64,000 bases of DNA, taken from DASVTR01 sp036382855 (GTDB lineage: Bacteria > Acidobacteriota > Blastocatellia > Pyrinomonadales > Pyrinomonadaceae). This document shows positions 1-8,866 of this stretch, piece after piece. The notes under the pieces were generated by a model. It did no database searches, was not told the origin of the DNA, and was given only the letters and a program-made list of their open reading frames with translations. The DNA lies in assembly GCA_036382855.1 (NCBI GenBank), contig DASVPO010000006.1, forward strand, positions 521,616 through 585,615, given 5' to 3'. The translations under genes were made by a program, and so were the position numbers. Within the stretch, counting starts at the first letter, position 1, and every line of letters starts with the position of its first letter.

Positions 1-1
1 T

Positions 2-2023
2 CCTGCGCTCGCACGCCAAGTCATCAAGACCTTAGACCTCCAGAACGACCCGCGCTTTTTCGCGGGACAGTCGCAGACCGACATCATGTCGTCTTTGCGC
101 AGGCTCTTCTCGCGAGAGAAGACGGCGCCCGTGACAGCCCCGCCGCCCGCCGGAGAATTGCCCCTCGTCAGGGAAGACGACGTGAAGGGACAGCAGTTGA
201 CGCCCGAAGAGCTTGCCAAGCTTGAGCCTTACGAGGAAACGCTCGGCGCGAACCTGACGGTTGACCCTGTTGTCGGCACGAACCTCGTCACGCTTCGCTA
301 CAAGCACACAGACCCGGAGTTGGCGCAGAAGATTGTCAACACGGTGGCAGACATCTTCGTCTACAACAATATTCAGCGCGAGACGATGGGCGCGGATAAA
401 AACGCTGATACGCTCGCCAAACAGATTGCCGAACTGCAAACGACCGTCAGGCAAAAGCAGGCCGATGTCCTAGACTACCAGATTAAAAATAATCTGCCGC
501 AGACCGAAGGCCCATCTTCCAATCTCGAAGCAACAAAGCTTGCCACGCTCAGCAGCCAACTGCTTGAAGCCGAAAACGAACGCAAGAATTTGCAGGCGAG
601 CTACGAGGCCGCCGTCAAGGAAATTGACCCCTACTCGAACCCGCTGGTGCAGGATAACAAGCGCATCGAGTCTCTGCGCGAGAAGATTGATGTCTTAGAG
701 CAGAAGCGTGCGGAGTTGCTCGTCATCTACACGCCGGAATGGCCGGAAGTCAGAAAGATTGAGGAGCAGATCAAGCCGCTCAAAGAGGCGCTGGCGAAAG
801 CTCCGCGTGAAGTGCTCTCATCCATGAGGTCGCGCTACGAGGCGGCGGCCAAAAGAGAGAGTATGCTGCGCGCTTCCTACAACCAGCAGCGCGGCACGAC
901 GACGGCGCAGAACATAGCCGAGTCGCAGATGACCGTGATGAAGCAGCAGTTGGAGACCGACAAGCAATCGCTGGCGACGCTGATGCAGCGCCAGCGCGAA
1001 CTGGAAAACCAGAAGGCCAGCGCTGCTCCGAACAACATCACCGTCACCAACTACGGCCGCCGCGGCGAACTCGTCGGGCCGCCACGCGTGCGCAATATCC
1101 TGATTGCGTTGGTTCTCTCGCTTGGCGCAGGCATTGGTCTCGCCTTCCTGTTAGATTATCTGGACGACACGCTGAAGTCTGTTGACGACGTTGACCGCTA
1201 CATACACGTTCCGGCGTTGGCACTGATTCCGTCTAATCGCAGCGAGCGACGCTTGCGCGGCAAGGCCGGAGCCGCTCCCTACGATGGAGGCGAGATAACG
1301 GCGCTCGCTCTGATTGACGACGCGCGCTCGCCCGTGGCCGAAGCCTACAGACACTTGCGCACGTCGCTTCTGCTCTCCAGCGCAGGCCAGCCGCCGCGCA
1401 CCATCCTCGTCACTTCGAGCCAGCCCTCAGAAGGCAAGACGACGACGGCCGTTAACACAGCCGTCATGCTGGCGCAGACGGGAGCGGACGTGCTGCTCGT
1501 TGATTGCGATTTGCGCCGCCCGCGCGTTCATGCTCATTTCGGCATCGCCAACGTGCGCGGCGTTACCAACTACCTGTCAGGCGATTCAAACCTTGAATCC
1601 GTCATGCAGCCCTATGAGAAGCTGCCGAATTTAAAGCTGATGACTTCCGGGCCTGTGCCGCCGAATCCTGCCGAGCTTCTAGGCTCGGACGAGATGCGCA
1701 AGCTCGTCGCCACTCTGGCTGAACGCTTCACACACGTCGTCATTGATTCGCCGCCCGCCATCTCTTTTACGGATGCCGCGATTCTCTCGACCGTCGTTGA
1801 CGGCGTGATGCTGGTCGTGCACGGAGGCCGCAGTTCGCGCGCCGTTGTGCGTCGCGCCAAGCAGCAGTTGACGGATGTCGGCGCACACATCTTCGGCATC
1901 GTGCTCAACAACGTCAAGCTCGAATCGCACGACTATTATTACGGCGGTTATTACTCGGAATACTACACGGACGACGAGCCGGGGCCGGACACGCCCGGCT
2001 TAGTCCAGAGTTCGAAGTCTTAA
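2..2023 (+). CDS. Wzc-like polysaccharide co-polymerase / tyrosine autokinase (5' end outside window)
   Basis: The reading frame is open to the left edge, and the residues before the first ATG at 86 (ALARQVIKTLDL) look like normal Wzz-domain sequence, so the gene starts upstream; 673 residues are visible. In order: Wzz-type periplasmic region with long coiled-coil-like helices, a second membrane segment near residues 360-385, then a BY-kinase domain. The Walker A motif (SEGKTTT) is near residue 476, the A' motif is VLLVDCDLRRP and the B motif is VVIDSPPA. The C-terminus carries a tyrosine cluster (YYYGGYYSEYY), the autophosphorylation tail of this family. In known systems such proteins control chain length and export of capsule or exopolysaccharide with Wza and Wzy. 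No Wza is in the window; it may lie upstream. Family assignment is firm; the polymer is unknown. Confidence 0.93.
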   Translation, partial: PALARQVIKTLDLQNDPRFFAGQSQTDIMSSLRRLFSREKTAPVTAPPPAGELPLVREDDVKGQQLTPEELAKLEPYEETLGANLTVDPVVGTNLVTLRYKHTDPELAQKIVNTVADIFVYNNIQRETMGADKNADTLAKQIAELQTTVRQKQADVLDYQIKNNLPQTEGPSSNLEATKLATLSSQLLEAENERKNLQASYEAAVKEIDPYSNPLVQDNKRIESLREKIDVLEQKRAELLVIYTPEWPEVRKIEEQIKPLKEALAKAPREVLSSMRSRYEAAAKRESMLRASYNQQRGTTTAQNIAESQMTVMKQQLETDKQSLATLMQRQRELENQKASAAPNNITVTNYGRRGELVGPPRVRNILIALVLSLGAGIGLAFLLDYLDDTLKSVDDVDRYIHVPALALIPSNRSERRLRGKAGAAPYDGGEITALALIDDARSPVAEAYRHLRTSLLLSSAGQPPRTILVTSSQPSEGKTTTAVNTAVMLAQTGADVLLVDCDLRRPRVHAHFGIANVRGVTNYLSGDSNLESVMQPYEKLPNLKLMTSGPVPPNPAELLGSDEMRKLVATLAERFTHVVIDSPPAISFTDAAILSTVVDGVMLVVHGGRSSRAVVRRAKQQLTDVGAHIFGIVLNNVKLESHDYYYGGYYSEYYTDDEPGPDTPGLVQSSKS

Positions 2024-2092
2024 AGTCCTGAACTTTAAAAGACAGACTTACGGAGCTTGAGACCTTGAACTCTGGATACTGTACTCTGGACT
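2002..2092. repeat. Intergenic inverted repeat of CTCTGGACT-like words
   Basis: The arm at 2002-2013 (AGTCCAGAGTTC) overlaps the end of the kinase gene. It can pair with GAACTCTGGA at 2067-2076 or with ACTCTGGACT at 2083-2092, so the right arm contains two copies of the word. The space between holds further small complementary words (AAAGT/ACTTT). It belongs to the same class as the word-built palindromes at 2571, 14373, 20384 and 38041. Confidence 0.6.
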
Positions 2093-2098
2093 GAATGA

Positions 2099-2587
2099 AT
2101 GAGGGGCGAATTCTGCCTCATCGCGCCGGATGTCAAACTCGGAAGCGACGTGGCAATCTACAATTTCGTTAATCTCTACGGCTGCGAAATCGGCGACGGC
2201 ACGAAAGTCGGCTCGTTCGTCGAGATTCAAAAGGGCGTGCGCGTGGGCCGCAACTGCAAGGTCTCCAGCCACACTTTCATCTGCGAAGGCGTCCACATCG
2301 AAGATGAAGTCTTCATCGGCCACAACGTAAACTTCATTAACGACAAATATCCGAGGGCCACTAACCCGACGGGCCAACTGCAAACCGAAGCCGACTGGCA
2401 GGTCGAACGCACCGTTGTGCGCCGCGGCGCTTCCATCGGCACGGGCGCGACCATCCTCGGCGGCCTCGAAATCGGCGCGCGCTCAATCATCGGCGCGGGC
2501 GCTGTCGTCACGAAAAGCGTTCCACCCGACTCAATCGTCGCGGGCAATCCGGCAAGGGTAATAAAAGAAGTGATGAGTGATGAGTAA
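2099..2587 (+). CDS. Left-handed beta-helix sugar N-acetyltransferase (WlbB/WbpD-like)
   Basis: The 162-residue protein consists of hexapeptide repeats of the left-handed beta-helix (for example IGDGTKVGSFVEI, IGTGATILGGLEIGARSIIGAGAVV) and ends with the usual PPDSIVAGNPARVI. Length and layout match acetyl-CoA-dependent N-acetyltransferases acting on UDP-3-amino sugars, such as WbpD/WlbB. The two genes downstream encode a DegT aminotransferase and a Gfo/Idh dehydrogenase, the partners of this enzyme in the UDP-2,3-diacetamido-uronate pathway, which supports the role. The last residues (VMSDE) are encoded by the repeat arm at 2571-2600, so the natural C-terminus may once have been shorter. The family is clear; the exact substrate is inferred. 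Confidence 0.88.
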   Translation: MRGEFCLIAPDVKLGSDVAIYNFVNLYGCEIGDGTKVGSFVEIQKGVRVGRNCKVSSHTFICEGVHIEDEVFIGHNVNFINDKYPRATNPTGQLQTEADWQVERTVVRRGASIGTGATILGGLEIGARSIIGAGAVVTKSVPPDSIVAGNPARVIKEVMSDE

Positions 2588-2648
2588 TGAGTGATGAGTG
2601 GAAAGCTCATTCTTCAACTCATCACTCATCACTCATCACTCATCACTC
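2571..2648. repeat. Palindrome of tandem GTGATGA words between two genes
   Basis: The left arm (2571-2600) is a run of TGATGAGT words and the right arm (2617-2648) is the complementary run of ACTCATC words, separated by about 16 bases. Transcribed, it would form a long stem. It spans the stop codon of the acetyltransferase and ends six bases before the aminotransferase start. Because the words are tandem, the arms can slip against each other. It could act as an attenuator, as an RNA processing site, or as a mobile or slippage-generated repeat. Confidence 0.75.
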
Positions 2649-2653
2649 TATTT

Positions 2654-3748
2654 ATGACTGTTCCTTTCGTTGATTTGCGAGCGCAGTATCTATCAATCAA
2701 GGCGGAGATTGACGAGGCGATTGCGCGTGTGCTGGAGACGACGGCGTTTGTCTTGGGCCGTGAGGTTGAGGCTTTCGAGGCTGCTTTCGCTGAATATGTC
2801 GGCGCAAGGTTCTGCGTCGGCGTTAATAGCGGGACGGCTGCGATTCAGTTGGCCGTGATGGCTTGCGGCCTCGAAGCGGGCGACGAAGTTATCATTCCCG
2901 CCAACACTTTCTTTGCCAGCGCGGAAGGCGTCTCAACCGCAGGCGCAACGCCCGTCTTCGTTGACGCAGACCCGCTCTCTTACAACATTGACCCAAGCCG
3001 CATAGAAGCTGCCATCACAAAGCGCACGCGCGCCATCATCCCCGTTCATCTCTACGGGCAGGCGGCAGACCTGGACCCCATCTTCGACATCGCCGCGCGC
3101 CATAACCTGCTCGTCATAGAGGATGCTGCGCAGGCGCACGGCAGCCTCTACAAGGGACGCCTCGTCGGCGCTCTCTCTCAAGCAGGGTGCTTCAGCTTTT
3201 ATCCCGGCAAAAATCTGGGCGCGTATGGCGAGGGCGGCGCGGTTGTGACAAACGATGCGGAGATTGCCCGCCGCGTACGCCTGCTCAGAGACCACGGGTC
3301 GGAGCAGAAGTACCGTCACGAAATCATCGGCTACAACTTTCGCCTCGAAGGCATACAGGGCGCTGTGCTTAATGTAAAGCTTCGCCATCTTGACAAGTGG
3401 AACGACCTGCGCCGCGCACACGCCGCCCGCTACAACGAACTGCTCTCCGGCACGAGCCTTCAACTTCCGCGCGAGATGCCCTACGCGCGCCACATCTATC
3501 ATCTCTACGTCGTGCAGACAGACGAGCGTGACGCGCTGCAAAAGAGACTCAACGAGGCCGGAGTCCAGACAGGCATTCATTATCCCGTCCCCGTTCATCT
3601 GCAACCGGCCTATGCCTCGATGGGCCACAAGCCCGGCGACTTTCCTGAATCCGAGCGACAGGCGGCGAGCGTGCTCTCGCTGCCGATGTTTCCCGAACTA
3701 ACGGACGAGCAGATTAAGAGAGTGGCGGAAACCATAGGCGACTTATGA
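2654..3748 (+). CDS. DegT/DnrJ/EryC1 family PLP sugar aminotransferase (WlbC/WbpE-like)
   Basis: This 364-residue protein has the full fold-type I layout of nucleotide-sugar aminotransferases. It begins VPFVDLRAQY, carries the substrate and PLP pocket sequence GVNSGTAAIQLA and VIEDAAQAHGS, and has the Schiff-base lysine in SFYPGKNLGAYGEGGAV. I chose the ATG at 2654 because the 63 bases between it and the upstream in-frame ATG at 2591 are translated repeat sequence (2571-2648) that matches nothing in the family. The probable reaction is transfer of the glutamate amino group to a 3-keto nucleotide sugar produced by the following Gfo/Idh protein. The stop overlaps the next start by four bases (ATGA), a sign of coupled translation. 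Confidence 0.92.
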   Translation: MTVPFVDLRAQYLSIKAEIDEAIARVLETTAFVLGREVEAFEAAFAEYVGARFCVGVNSGTAAIQLAVMACGLEAGDEVIIPANTFFASAEGVSTAGATPVFVDADPLSYNIDPSRIEAAITKRTRAIIPVHLYGQAADLDPIFDIAARHNLLVIEDAAQAHGSLYKGRLVGALSQAGCFSFYPGKNLGAYGEGGAVVTNDAEIARRVRLLRDHGSEQKYRHEIIGYNFRLEGIQGAVLNVKLRHLDKWNDLRRAHAARYNELLSGTSLQLPREMPYARHIYHLYVVQTDERDALQKRLNEAGVQTGIHYPVPVHLQPAYASMGHKPGDFPESERQAASVLSLPMFPELTDEQIKRVAETIGDL

Positions 3749-4773
3749 GTGAAACATCAATCGGCGTCATCGGCTGCGGCTACTGGGGGCCGAACCTGCT
3801 GCGCAACTTCGCGGAGAATGAGGCTGCGCATCTTCGCTGGATGTGCGACCTTGACCCGAAGCGCTTGGAGGCGATGGGCCGTCGCTACCCTTCAGCCGAC
3901 GTGACGCGCGATTACAGGCAGATGCTCGCAGATGATTCACTATCAGCGGTTGTCATTGCCACGCCCGTCGCGACGCATTACAACTTCGCGCGCGAAGCCT
4001 TGCTCGCAGGCAAGCACGTCCTGATAGAGAAGCCTTTCACGGCGAGCGTGCGCGAGGCGGAAGAGTTGATTGAGTTGGCCGAGAGCGCGCGCCTGACGTT
4101 GATGATTGACCATACGTTCGTCTATACGGGCGCGGTGCGCAAGATAAAGGAGATAGTGGAGACGGGCGAACTGGGCGACCTTCTCTACTTCGATTCGACG
4201 CGCATCAACCTCGGACTCTTTCAGAACGACATCAACGTCGTCTGGGATTTAGCGCCGCACGACCTTTCCATCATGGATTACATCATCGGTCGCCAGCCCG
4301 TTGCGCTCACAGCGACCGGCAGTTGCCACATCGAGCGCGGCATCGAAAACATAGCCTACGTGATGCTCCGTTTTGATGATGAGTTCATCGCCCACTTTCA
4401 TTTCAACTGGCTCTCACCCGTCAAGATTCGCCGCACGCTCATCGCCGGCAGCCGCAGGATGGTCGTCTATGACGACATCGAGCCGACCGAAAAGATACGC
4501 GTCTATGATAAAGGCGTAACGACCAATCGGAGCAAGGATGAAGTTGACCGTGAGACGGCCTATAAGACGCTCGTCAGCTACCGAACCGGCGACGTGTGGG
4601 TTCCCAAGCTGGATTCGACGGAAGCGCTGCGCTACGTTTGTCAGGAATTTCTTGACGCCATCAGGGAAGCGAGGCCGCCTTTGACGGACGGGCGGGCGGG
4701 CCTGCGCGTCGTCCGCCTGCTCGAAGCCGCACAGAAATCAATCAACGAGGGCGGGCGCTTGGTAGAGTTGTAG
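3745..4773 (+). CDS. Gfo/Idh/MocA family NAD-dependent dehydrogenase (WlbA/WbpB-like)
   Basis: The 342-residue protein begins with a Rossmann nucleotide-binding site (IGVIGCGYWGPNLLRNF) and has the family lysine motif EKPFT and the C-terminal alpha/beta sheet domain. This family oxidises position 3 of UDP-sugar uronates in the WbpB/WlbA pathway. Overlap with the DegT gene and proximity of the acetyltransferase suggest one operon performing oxidation, amination and acetylation. A UDP-GlcNAc 6-dehydrogenase (WbpA) would also be needed to make an acid. The only UDP/GDP-sugar dehydrogenase in the window (61196) looks like AlgD, so that step must lie elsewhere or the product is not an acid. Confidence 0.9.
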   Translation: MSETSIGVIGCGYWGPNLLRNFAENEAAHLRWMCDLDPKRLEAMGRRYPSADVTRDYRQMLADDSLSAVVIATPVATHYNFAREALLAGKHVLIEKPFTASVREAEELIELAESARLTLMIDHTFVYTGAVRKIKEIVETGELGDLLYFDSTRINLGLFQNDINVVWDLAPHDLSIMDYIIGRQPVALTATGSCHIERGIENIAYVMLRFDDEFIAHFHFNWLSPVKIRRTLIAGSRRMVVYDDIEPTEKIRVYDKGVTTNRSKDEVDRETAYKTLVSYRTGDVWVPKLDSTEALRYVCQEFLDAIREARPPLTDGRAGLRVVRLLEAAQKSINEGGRLVEL

Positions 4774-4814
4774 GCTGAGGCGCGAAAGCAGAATAAGGTT
4801 GAGATGGAAGGAGC

Positions 4815-4856
4815 AAAGCCTTCATCTTTCGTCCGAGGACGAAAGATGAAGGCTTT
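4815..4856. terminator. Perfect 20-bp stem-loop between convergent genes
   Basis: The sequences 4815-4834 and 4837-4856 are exact reverse complements with only two bases between them. The hairpin lies between the stops of the plus-strand dehydrogenase and the minus-strand metallopeptidase. No T-run follows on either strand, so it is not a classical intrinsic terminator, though it can block or protect both 3' ends. Confidence 0.7.
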
Positions 4857-4909
4857 CCTGTTGGTGCGTCTGCTGTTGGTGTTGTCTACTGCTGCCGTCG
4901 TCTTCGCGC

Positions 4910-7900
4910 TCAGGGAATCAGCGCGCCGATGACGGGGATGTCGCCGGTCGTACCGAGGTTGATAATGCTGACGGTATTGGTGGCGCTGTTTCTGATGTAG
5001 AAGTTGGCCTCGGATTCACGCCAGATGGCGATGTCGAAGAGGCCGTCTCCATCGTAGTCAGCAGGAACGGGCCTATCGTTTGAGTTGCCCCAGTTGACGA
5101 TGATTGAGCCGCCGGTGCTCTTCTTGATGTACCAGTTGCCCTCGTTGGGACGGAAGACTGCCACGTCGGCCTTGCGGTCGCCGTCGTAGTCGCCGGGAAC
5201 AGCCTTGTCGCCGAAGAGTCCCCAGTTGGTGACGGTTGAGCCGCCCGTGCTCTTGAGGATATACCAGTTGCCTTCGGTCTGACGGAAGACTGCGATGTCT
5301 GCCTTGCCGTCAACATCGTAGTCGGCGGGAACGAGCGTGTCCGTCGGGTCGCCCCAACCCTGTGCGATGCTGCCGCCGCTGCTCTTCTTGATATACCAGT
5401 TGCCGTCAGACGGGCGATAGACGGCCACATCTGTCTTGCCGTCGCCGTCGTAGTCTGCTGGCGCTGGACGGTCTCCGTTCTGTCCCCAGCCGATGAGCGT
5501 GACCGTGTTGTCGGAGCTATTGCGTATGTACCAGTTGCCTTCGGATTCGCGGAAGATGGCGAAGTCGCCCTGCCCATCGCCGTCGTAGTCTCCGTAGACA
5601 AGCTTGTCTGTGCTGAGTCCCCAGTTCTGGACGGTGGTCGAGCCGTCGGAGCTGTTGCGGACGTACCAGTTGCCTTCGTTTGGACGGAAGATGAGCAGGT
5701 CTGTCAGACCGTCACCGTCGAAATCGCCGGGACGACGAACGGGCGGCAGTTGGTTGACGGGCGAACAGGCGAAGCCCTGGCGCGTGATTTCGATTTGCAC
5801 GCAGCCGATTGTCCCTGTGTCCTGCGCCGCCGTGTCGGCTACGCGCAGTTTCCATGTGCCGAGCGCATCCTTGCCGTTGAGGCCGTTGAGCGGAAGCGCG
5901 GGCCTGAACGAGCCTACATATGGCGCTGTGCCGGAAGCGATGGCGGTGGCCGCAGCATCGTCGAAGACGGTGTGTGTGCCGGAGCAATCGTTGTTTCCGC
6001 TGCCGAAGTTGTCGCCGCTGCTGCCGCGATTATCGGAGAGCGTGATGCTTGTTCCGTCCGGGTGAATGAGACTGATGAGCAGGTCGCCGTCGAACGTGTG
6101 ATTAAGACGGAGACGAACGTTAACGTCGGCGATAGCGCCCGCGTCCGTGATGTTGATGGGAACTTCGGCCGTCGCCACATCAGGAATCGGGACACTGATG
6201 TTGCCGCTGCCCGTTGTAGTCGGAGCGGTTGTGCCCGAAGGCGTGCCGACGCGCAGCAGGTAGTTTCTCGTCACCTGTCCGAGACTACTGTTGACGACGA
6301 TGGGCAGATTAATTGCTGAGCCGCAGGCCGTGGCGGCCGGAACGGTGTAGCTGATGGCCTGCGAACTGGTTGCGCCATGAATGATAGTGCCGTAGTTGGC
6401 GCTGCCGCCGCCGGTGATGGAAGCGGTCGTGGCGGAAGCGTTAGCGCCGCAGAAGGGGTTGGTGAGCGGAACGGTCAGGAGGATTGTCTCGCCGGGGTCT
6501 GCCGCGCCGTTGTTGTTGCCGGCAGCATCGTTGATGGTGACTGTGCCGAGCGTCAGATTTGGAACTGCGAAGGATTGCGTGACGGTCGCCGTGCCGGTCG
6601 TCGTTGCGCCGAAGCCCATGCCGCGCGTGGCGAAACCGGCCCAGATGTCCTGCTCGTCTTCGCCGTTGAAGCTGGCGCAGTCGGCGGCGAGGATGGAATC
6701 GCGCGCCTGAATCAAAGTCGGGCTGGCAGGGTCCAGCTTCATACCGTCGGTGACGATTTGCAGGGCGCGCTGATTGCCCGCCGCGTGGCCCATGCGGCTG
6801 ATGAGACGAGCGCGCACTTCAAGGAGCATCATGCACCAGACTTCGCCTATGTTGTGGACTTCGGTCGCGGTGGCCGAGCCGATGGGCCCACGATTGTAAG
6901 CGCCGTCGTTGACGTTGATTTGTGCAGGGTCAATGTCGGCGTAGGTCAAAGGGTTGTGCGGCTGGCCGGGGCGAGTAGCGCCCGCGCCGCCGACGTTGGT
7001 TTTGACGGCGTAGGGGAAACGACGAACGCCGTAATAGTAGTTATCGTTGGCCTGCGCGCCGGTCACGATCTCCTTGGTGGCGTAGCCTCCGGCAGGATAG
7101 ATGCCGTTGACATCTTCGTCGGCCGTGGAGAGCAGGGCGCGCGCGTAAAAGTCGCCCCAGCCTTCGCCCATGCCGCCGGATTGCGTGGTCGTCAGGCCGG
7201 AAGCATTGGCGTGCAGACGGTTTGACGTGCCGTGCGTCAGTTCGTGAATCACTATGTCGTGGTCGAGGTCGCCGTCGCGGTCGGGCGTCGGGCCTGTGAA
7301 GATGTACATCTGCATGCGCGGCAAAGAGCCGTCAGGCGATGTCGAAAAGTTGGCGTTATTTGTGCCGCTGGAATCCTGCGCTTCAGCGCGCACGTAGTCA
7401 TTGCCTGTGCCGCCGCGCCCGTAGTTGTTCAACTGGAAGTTTCGCGCTTGCTCCGTGAAGCCGAGTTGATAGAGGCGGTCGTGATAGCGATTGGACCAGA
7501 AGAAGAGGTTTGTGACCGCGCCGCTGCGATAGGCCGCGCTGGTTGGCGCGTCGCCGGGCGCAGGGATGCCGGGAGCCGGATTGAAGATGAAGGAGAGAAC
7601 GCGGCCGACACCTGTTGCGCGGCCAGAAGCGTCAACGCCGTTTGTGCCGTCAATGTCTAAACCGGCGTCAACGTTGTTGCCGGTCGTCGTGACGTTGCCA
7701 GCGCCGTCAGCAATCCATGGGTCGTTGCTGAAGGGTTGGCCCACAGGCATTTCGTTGATGACGCTGATGTCGGTGCGCGCGATGGCCGCGCCCTGAATGC
7801 CTGAGCCGGGCAGCGCGTTTGAGGGAGAAAGCGGAGCCGGGTTGTCGTCGTTATAGACGTTGTAGGTGACGCTCTGCGTCTGCTCGTTGCGGATGTTCTT

Positions 7901-8866
7901 GCGCCAGAGCATCTGGCCGTCGTTTGCGTCAACGATAATGTAGTAGTCCGCGTCCTGACCCCAGAGCAGCATGGAATAGGCCAGCACGGCAACGCCCGGC
8001 TCGGTGGGGAAATAAACGAGGTCGGTCTTGATATTTTCCGTGAAAGGCCCTTGCGCGAGAATACTGGTGCGGCCATCGTTGATGGGCGTCGTGGTGCGCA
8101 ATGCGCGCAAGGAGAGCGGGCTGACATCAACGCCGATAGCGCGTGCGGCCGAGGCGGCTGCGTTCGAGGCGCTCATCTTCGGCGTCGTCTGTAAAGCAGA
8201 GTAGTCGAGTCCGGCGGCTAGATTGCCTGTAGTGCGCGCAATCGCGCCGTCCTTTCTGAGAGCCGCGCGCACGTAGCCCTGAAAGACGGGGATGCCGCCG
8301 ATGCGTTGTTCAAACTCAACCCATGAGAGATTTCCCGCAGGGTTTGTGTAATCCGCGACCGTGACAAGCTCGGCCACCTGATTTTCCGTCAAACCGTACA
8401 ACTCGCTGTTCTGCGCAAGAAAGCTGCGGACGGCTGGCTCGCGTGCTTCGTTTGTCGGAGCAGTCAGCGCGCACTTGCAGCCCGCCTCGACGCCGACGAT
8501 TTCAGGAGCGTTGCCGCCGCGATTAAGCTCTACGCGGAGTTGGCCCACGCGCGACGAAAGGCTTTCTCGTGCCGCGTTCATTTCGCGGCCCGCTCGCGAA
8601 GCGTCGTCTTTCGCTCTCTGGCCCGCTTGCTGGCGCAGGCTCTCAAGCTTGGCCGCGCCTGCGTCCGACTTGTCCGTGTAACGAATGTCGTAGTTTTCGA
8701 GGCCGGGACGAGAGACAAGGCCGCCGGAAGCGATTTGTCTGTTGTTCTGTTTGGCTGCCTGCGTTCGGAGCGGCGGGGGAATCAAGACCGCGAGCGCAAG
8801 CAGCACGAGGCCGACTGCGACGATGGTGAGACTCCATCCTTTTCTCTCTTTAAATCTTGACTTCAT
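4910..8866 (-). CDS. Secreted fungalysin-type (M36) metallopeptidase with P-domain and FG-GAP/VCBS-like repeats
   Basis: This 1318-residue protein opens with a basic N-terminus and a hydrophobic signal segment (residues about 13-33). A propeptide of the FTP/PepSY type follows, then the M36 catalytic domain. The zinc site is HELTH at 541-545 with the third ligand in GGMGEGWGDF (Glu568), matching fungalysins. A proprotein-convertase-like P-domain lies at roughly residues 890-1030. Six repeats of about 43 residues (D-x-D-G-D-G..., EGNWYI) fill 1040 to the end and probably bind calcium and form a beta-propeller. It should degrade extracellular protein. It is alone on this strand, with a long leader and promoter of its own (9360-9388). 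Nothing ties it to polysaccharide synthesis, but a TIMP-like protein lies at 35194. Confidence 0.93.
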   Translation of the reverse strand: MKSRFKERKGWSLTIVAVGLVLLALAVLIPPPLRTQAAKQNNRQIASGGLVSRPGLENYDIRYTDKSDAGAAKLESLRQQAGQRAKDDASRAGREMNAARESLSSRVGQLRVELNRGGNAPEIVGVEAGCKCALTAPTNEAREPAVRSFLAQNSELYGLTENQVAELVTVADYTNPAGNLSWVEFEQRIGGIPVFQGYVRAALRKDGAIARTTGNLAAGLDYSALQTTPKMSASNAAASAARAIGVDVSPLSLRALRTTTPINDGRTSILAQGPFTENIKTDLVYFPTEPGVAVLAYSMLLWGQDADYYIIVDANDGQMLWRKNIRNEQTQSVTYNVYNDDNPAPLSPSNALPGSGIQGAAIARTDISVINEMPVGQPFSNDPWIADGAGNVTTTGNNVDAGLDIDGTNGVDASGRATGVGRVLSFIFNPAPGIPAPGDAPTSAAYRSGAVTNLFFWSNRYHDRLYQLGFTEQARNFQLNNYGRGGTGNDYVRAEAQDSSGTNNANFSTSPDGSLPRMQMYIFTGPTPDRDGDLDHDIVIHELTHGTSNRLHANASGLTTTQSGGMGEGWGDFYARALLSTADEDVNGIYPAGGYATKEIVTGAQANDNYYYGVRRFPYAVKTNVGGAGATRPGQPHNPLTYADIDPAQINVNDGAYNRGPIGSATATEVHNIGEVWCMMLLEVRARLISRMGHAAGNQRALQIVTDGMKLDPASPTLIQARDSILAADCASFNGEDEQDIWAGFATRGMGFGATTTGTATVTQSFAVPNLTLGTVTINDAAGNNNGAADPGETILLTVPLTNPFCGANASATTASITGGGSANYGTIIHGATSSQAISYTVPAATACGSAINLPIVVNSSLGQVTRNYLLRVGTPSGTTAPTTTGSGNISVPIPDVATAEVPINITDAGAIADVNVRLRLNHTFDGDLLISLIHPDGTSITLSDNRGSSGDNFGSGNNDCSGTHTVFDDAAATAIASGTAPYVGSFRPALPLNGLNGKDALGTWKLRVADTAAQDTGTIGCVQIEITRQGFACSPVNQLPPVRRPGDFDGDGLTDLLIFRPNEGNWYVRNSSDGSTTVQNWGLSTDKLVYGDYDGDGQGDFAIFRESEGNWYIRNSSDNTVTLIGWGQNGDRPAPADYDGDGKTDVAVYRPSDGNWYIKKSSGGSIAQGWGDPTDTLVPADYDVDGKADIAVFRQTEGNWYILKSTGGSTVTNWGLFGDKAVPGDYDGDRKADVAVFRPNEGNWYIKKSTGGSIIVNWGNSNDRPVPADYDGDGLFDIAIWRESEANFYIRNSATNTVSIINLGTTGDIPVIGALIP

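Noticed and set aside
2571..2648. CRISPR-like array
   Set aside because: The words are 7-8 bases, directly tandem, and form one palindrome; there are no spacers and no cas genes.
2933..3628. Long open frame on the minus strand opposite the aminotransferase (and others such as 6377-7225 plus, 22910-23773 minus, 21707-22294 minus)
   Set aside because: These frames lie opposite genes with clear families. They are expected shadows of a GC-rich codon pattern and give no recognisable proteins.
4910..5740. Repeats at the end of the metallopeptidase as a recent DNA duplication
   Set aside because: The six units are similar in protein but have drifted at DNA level, so they are old domain repeats, not a recent tandem expansion.
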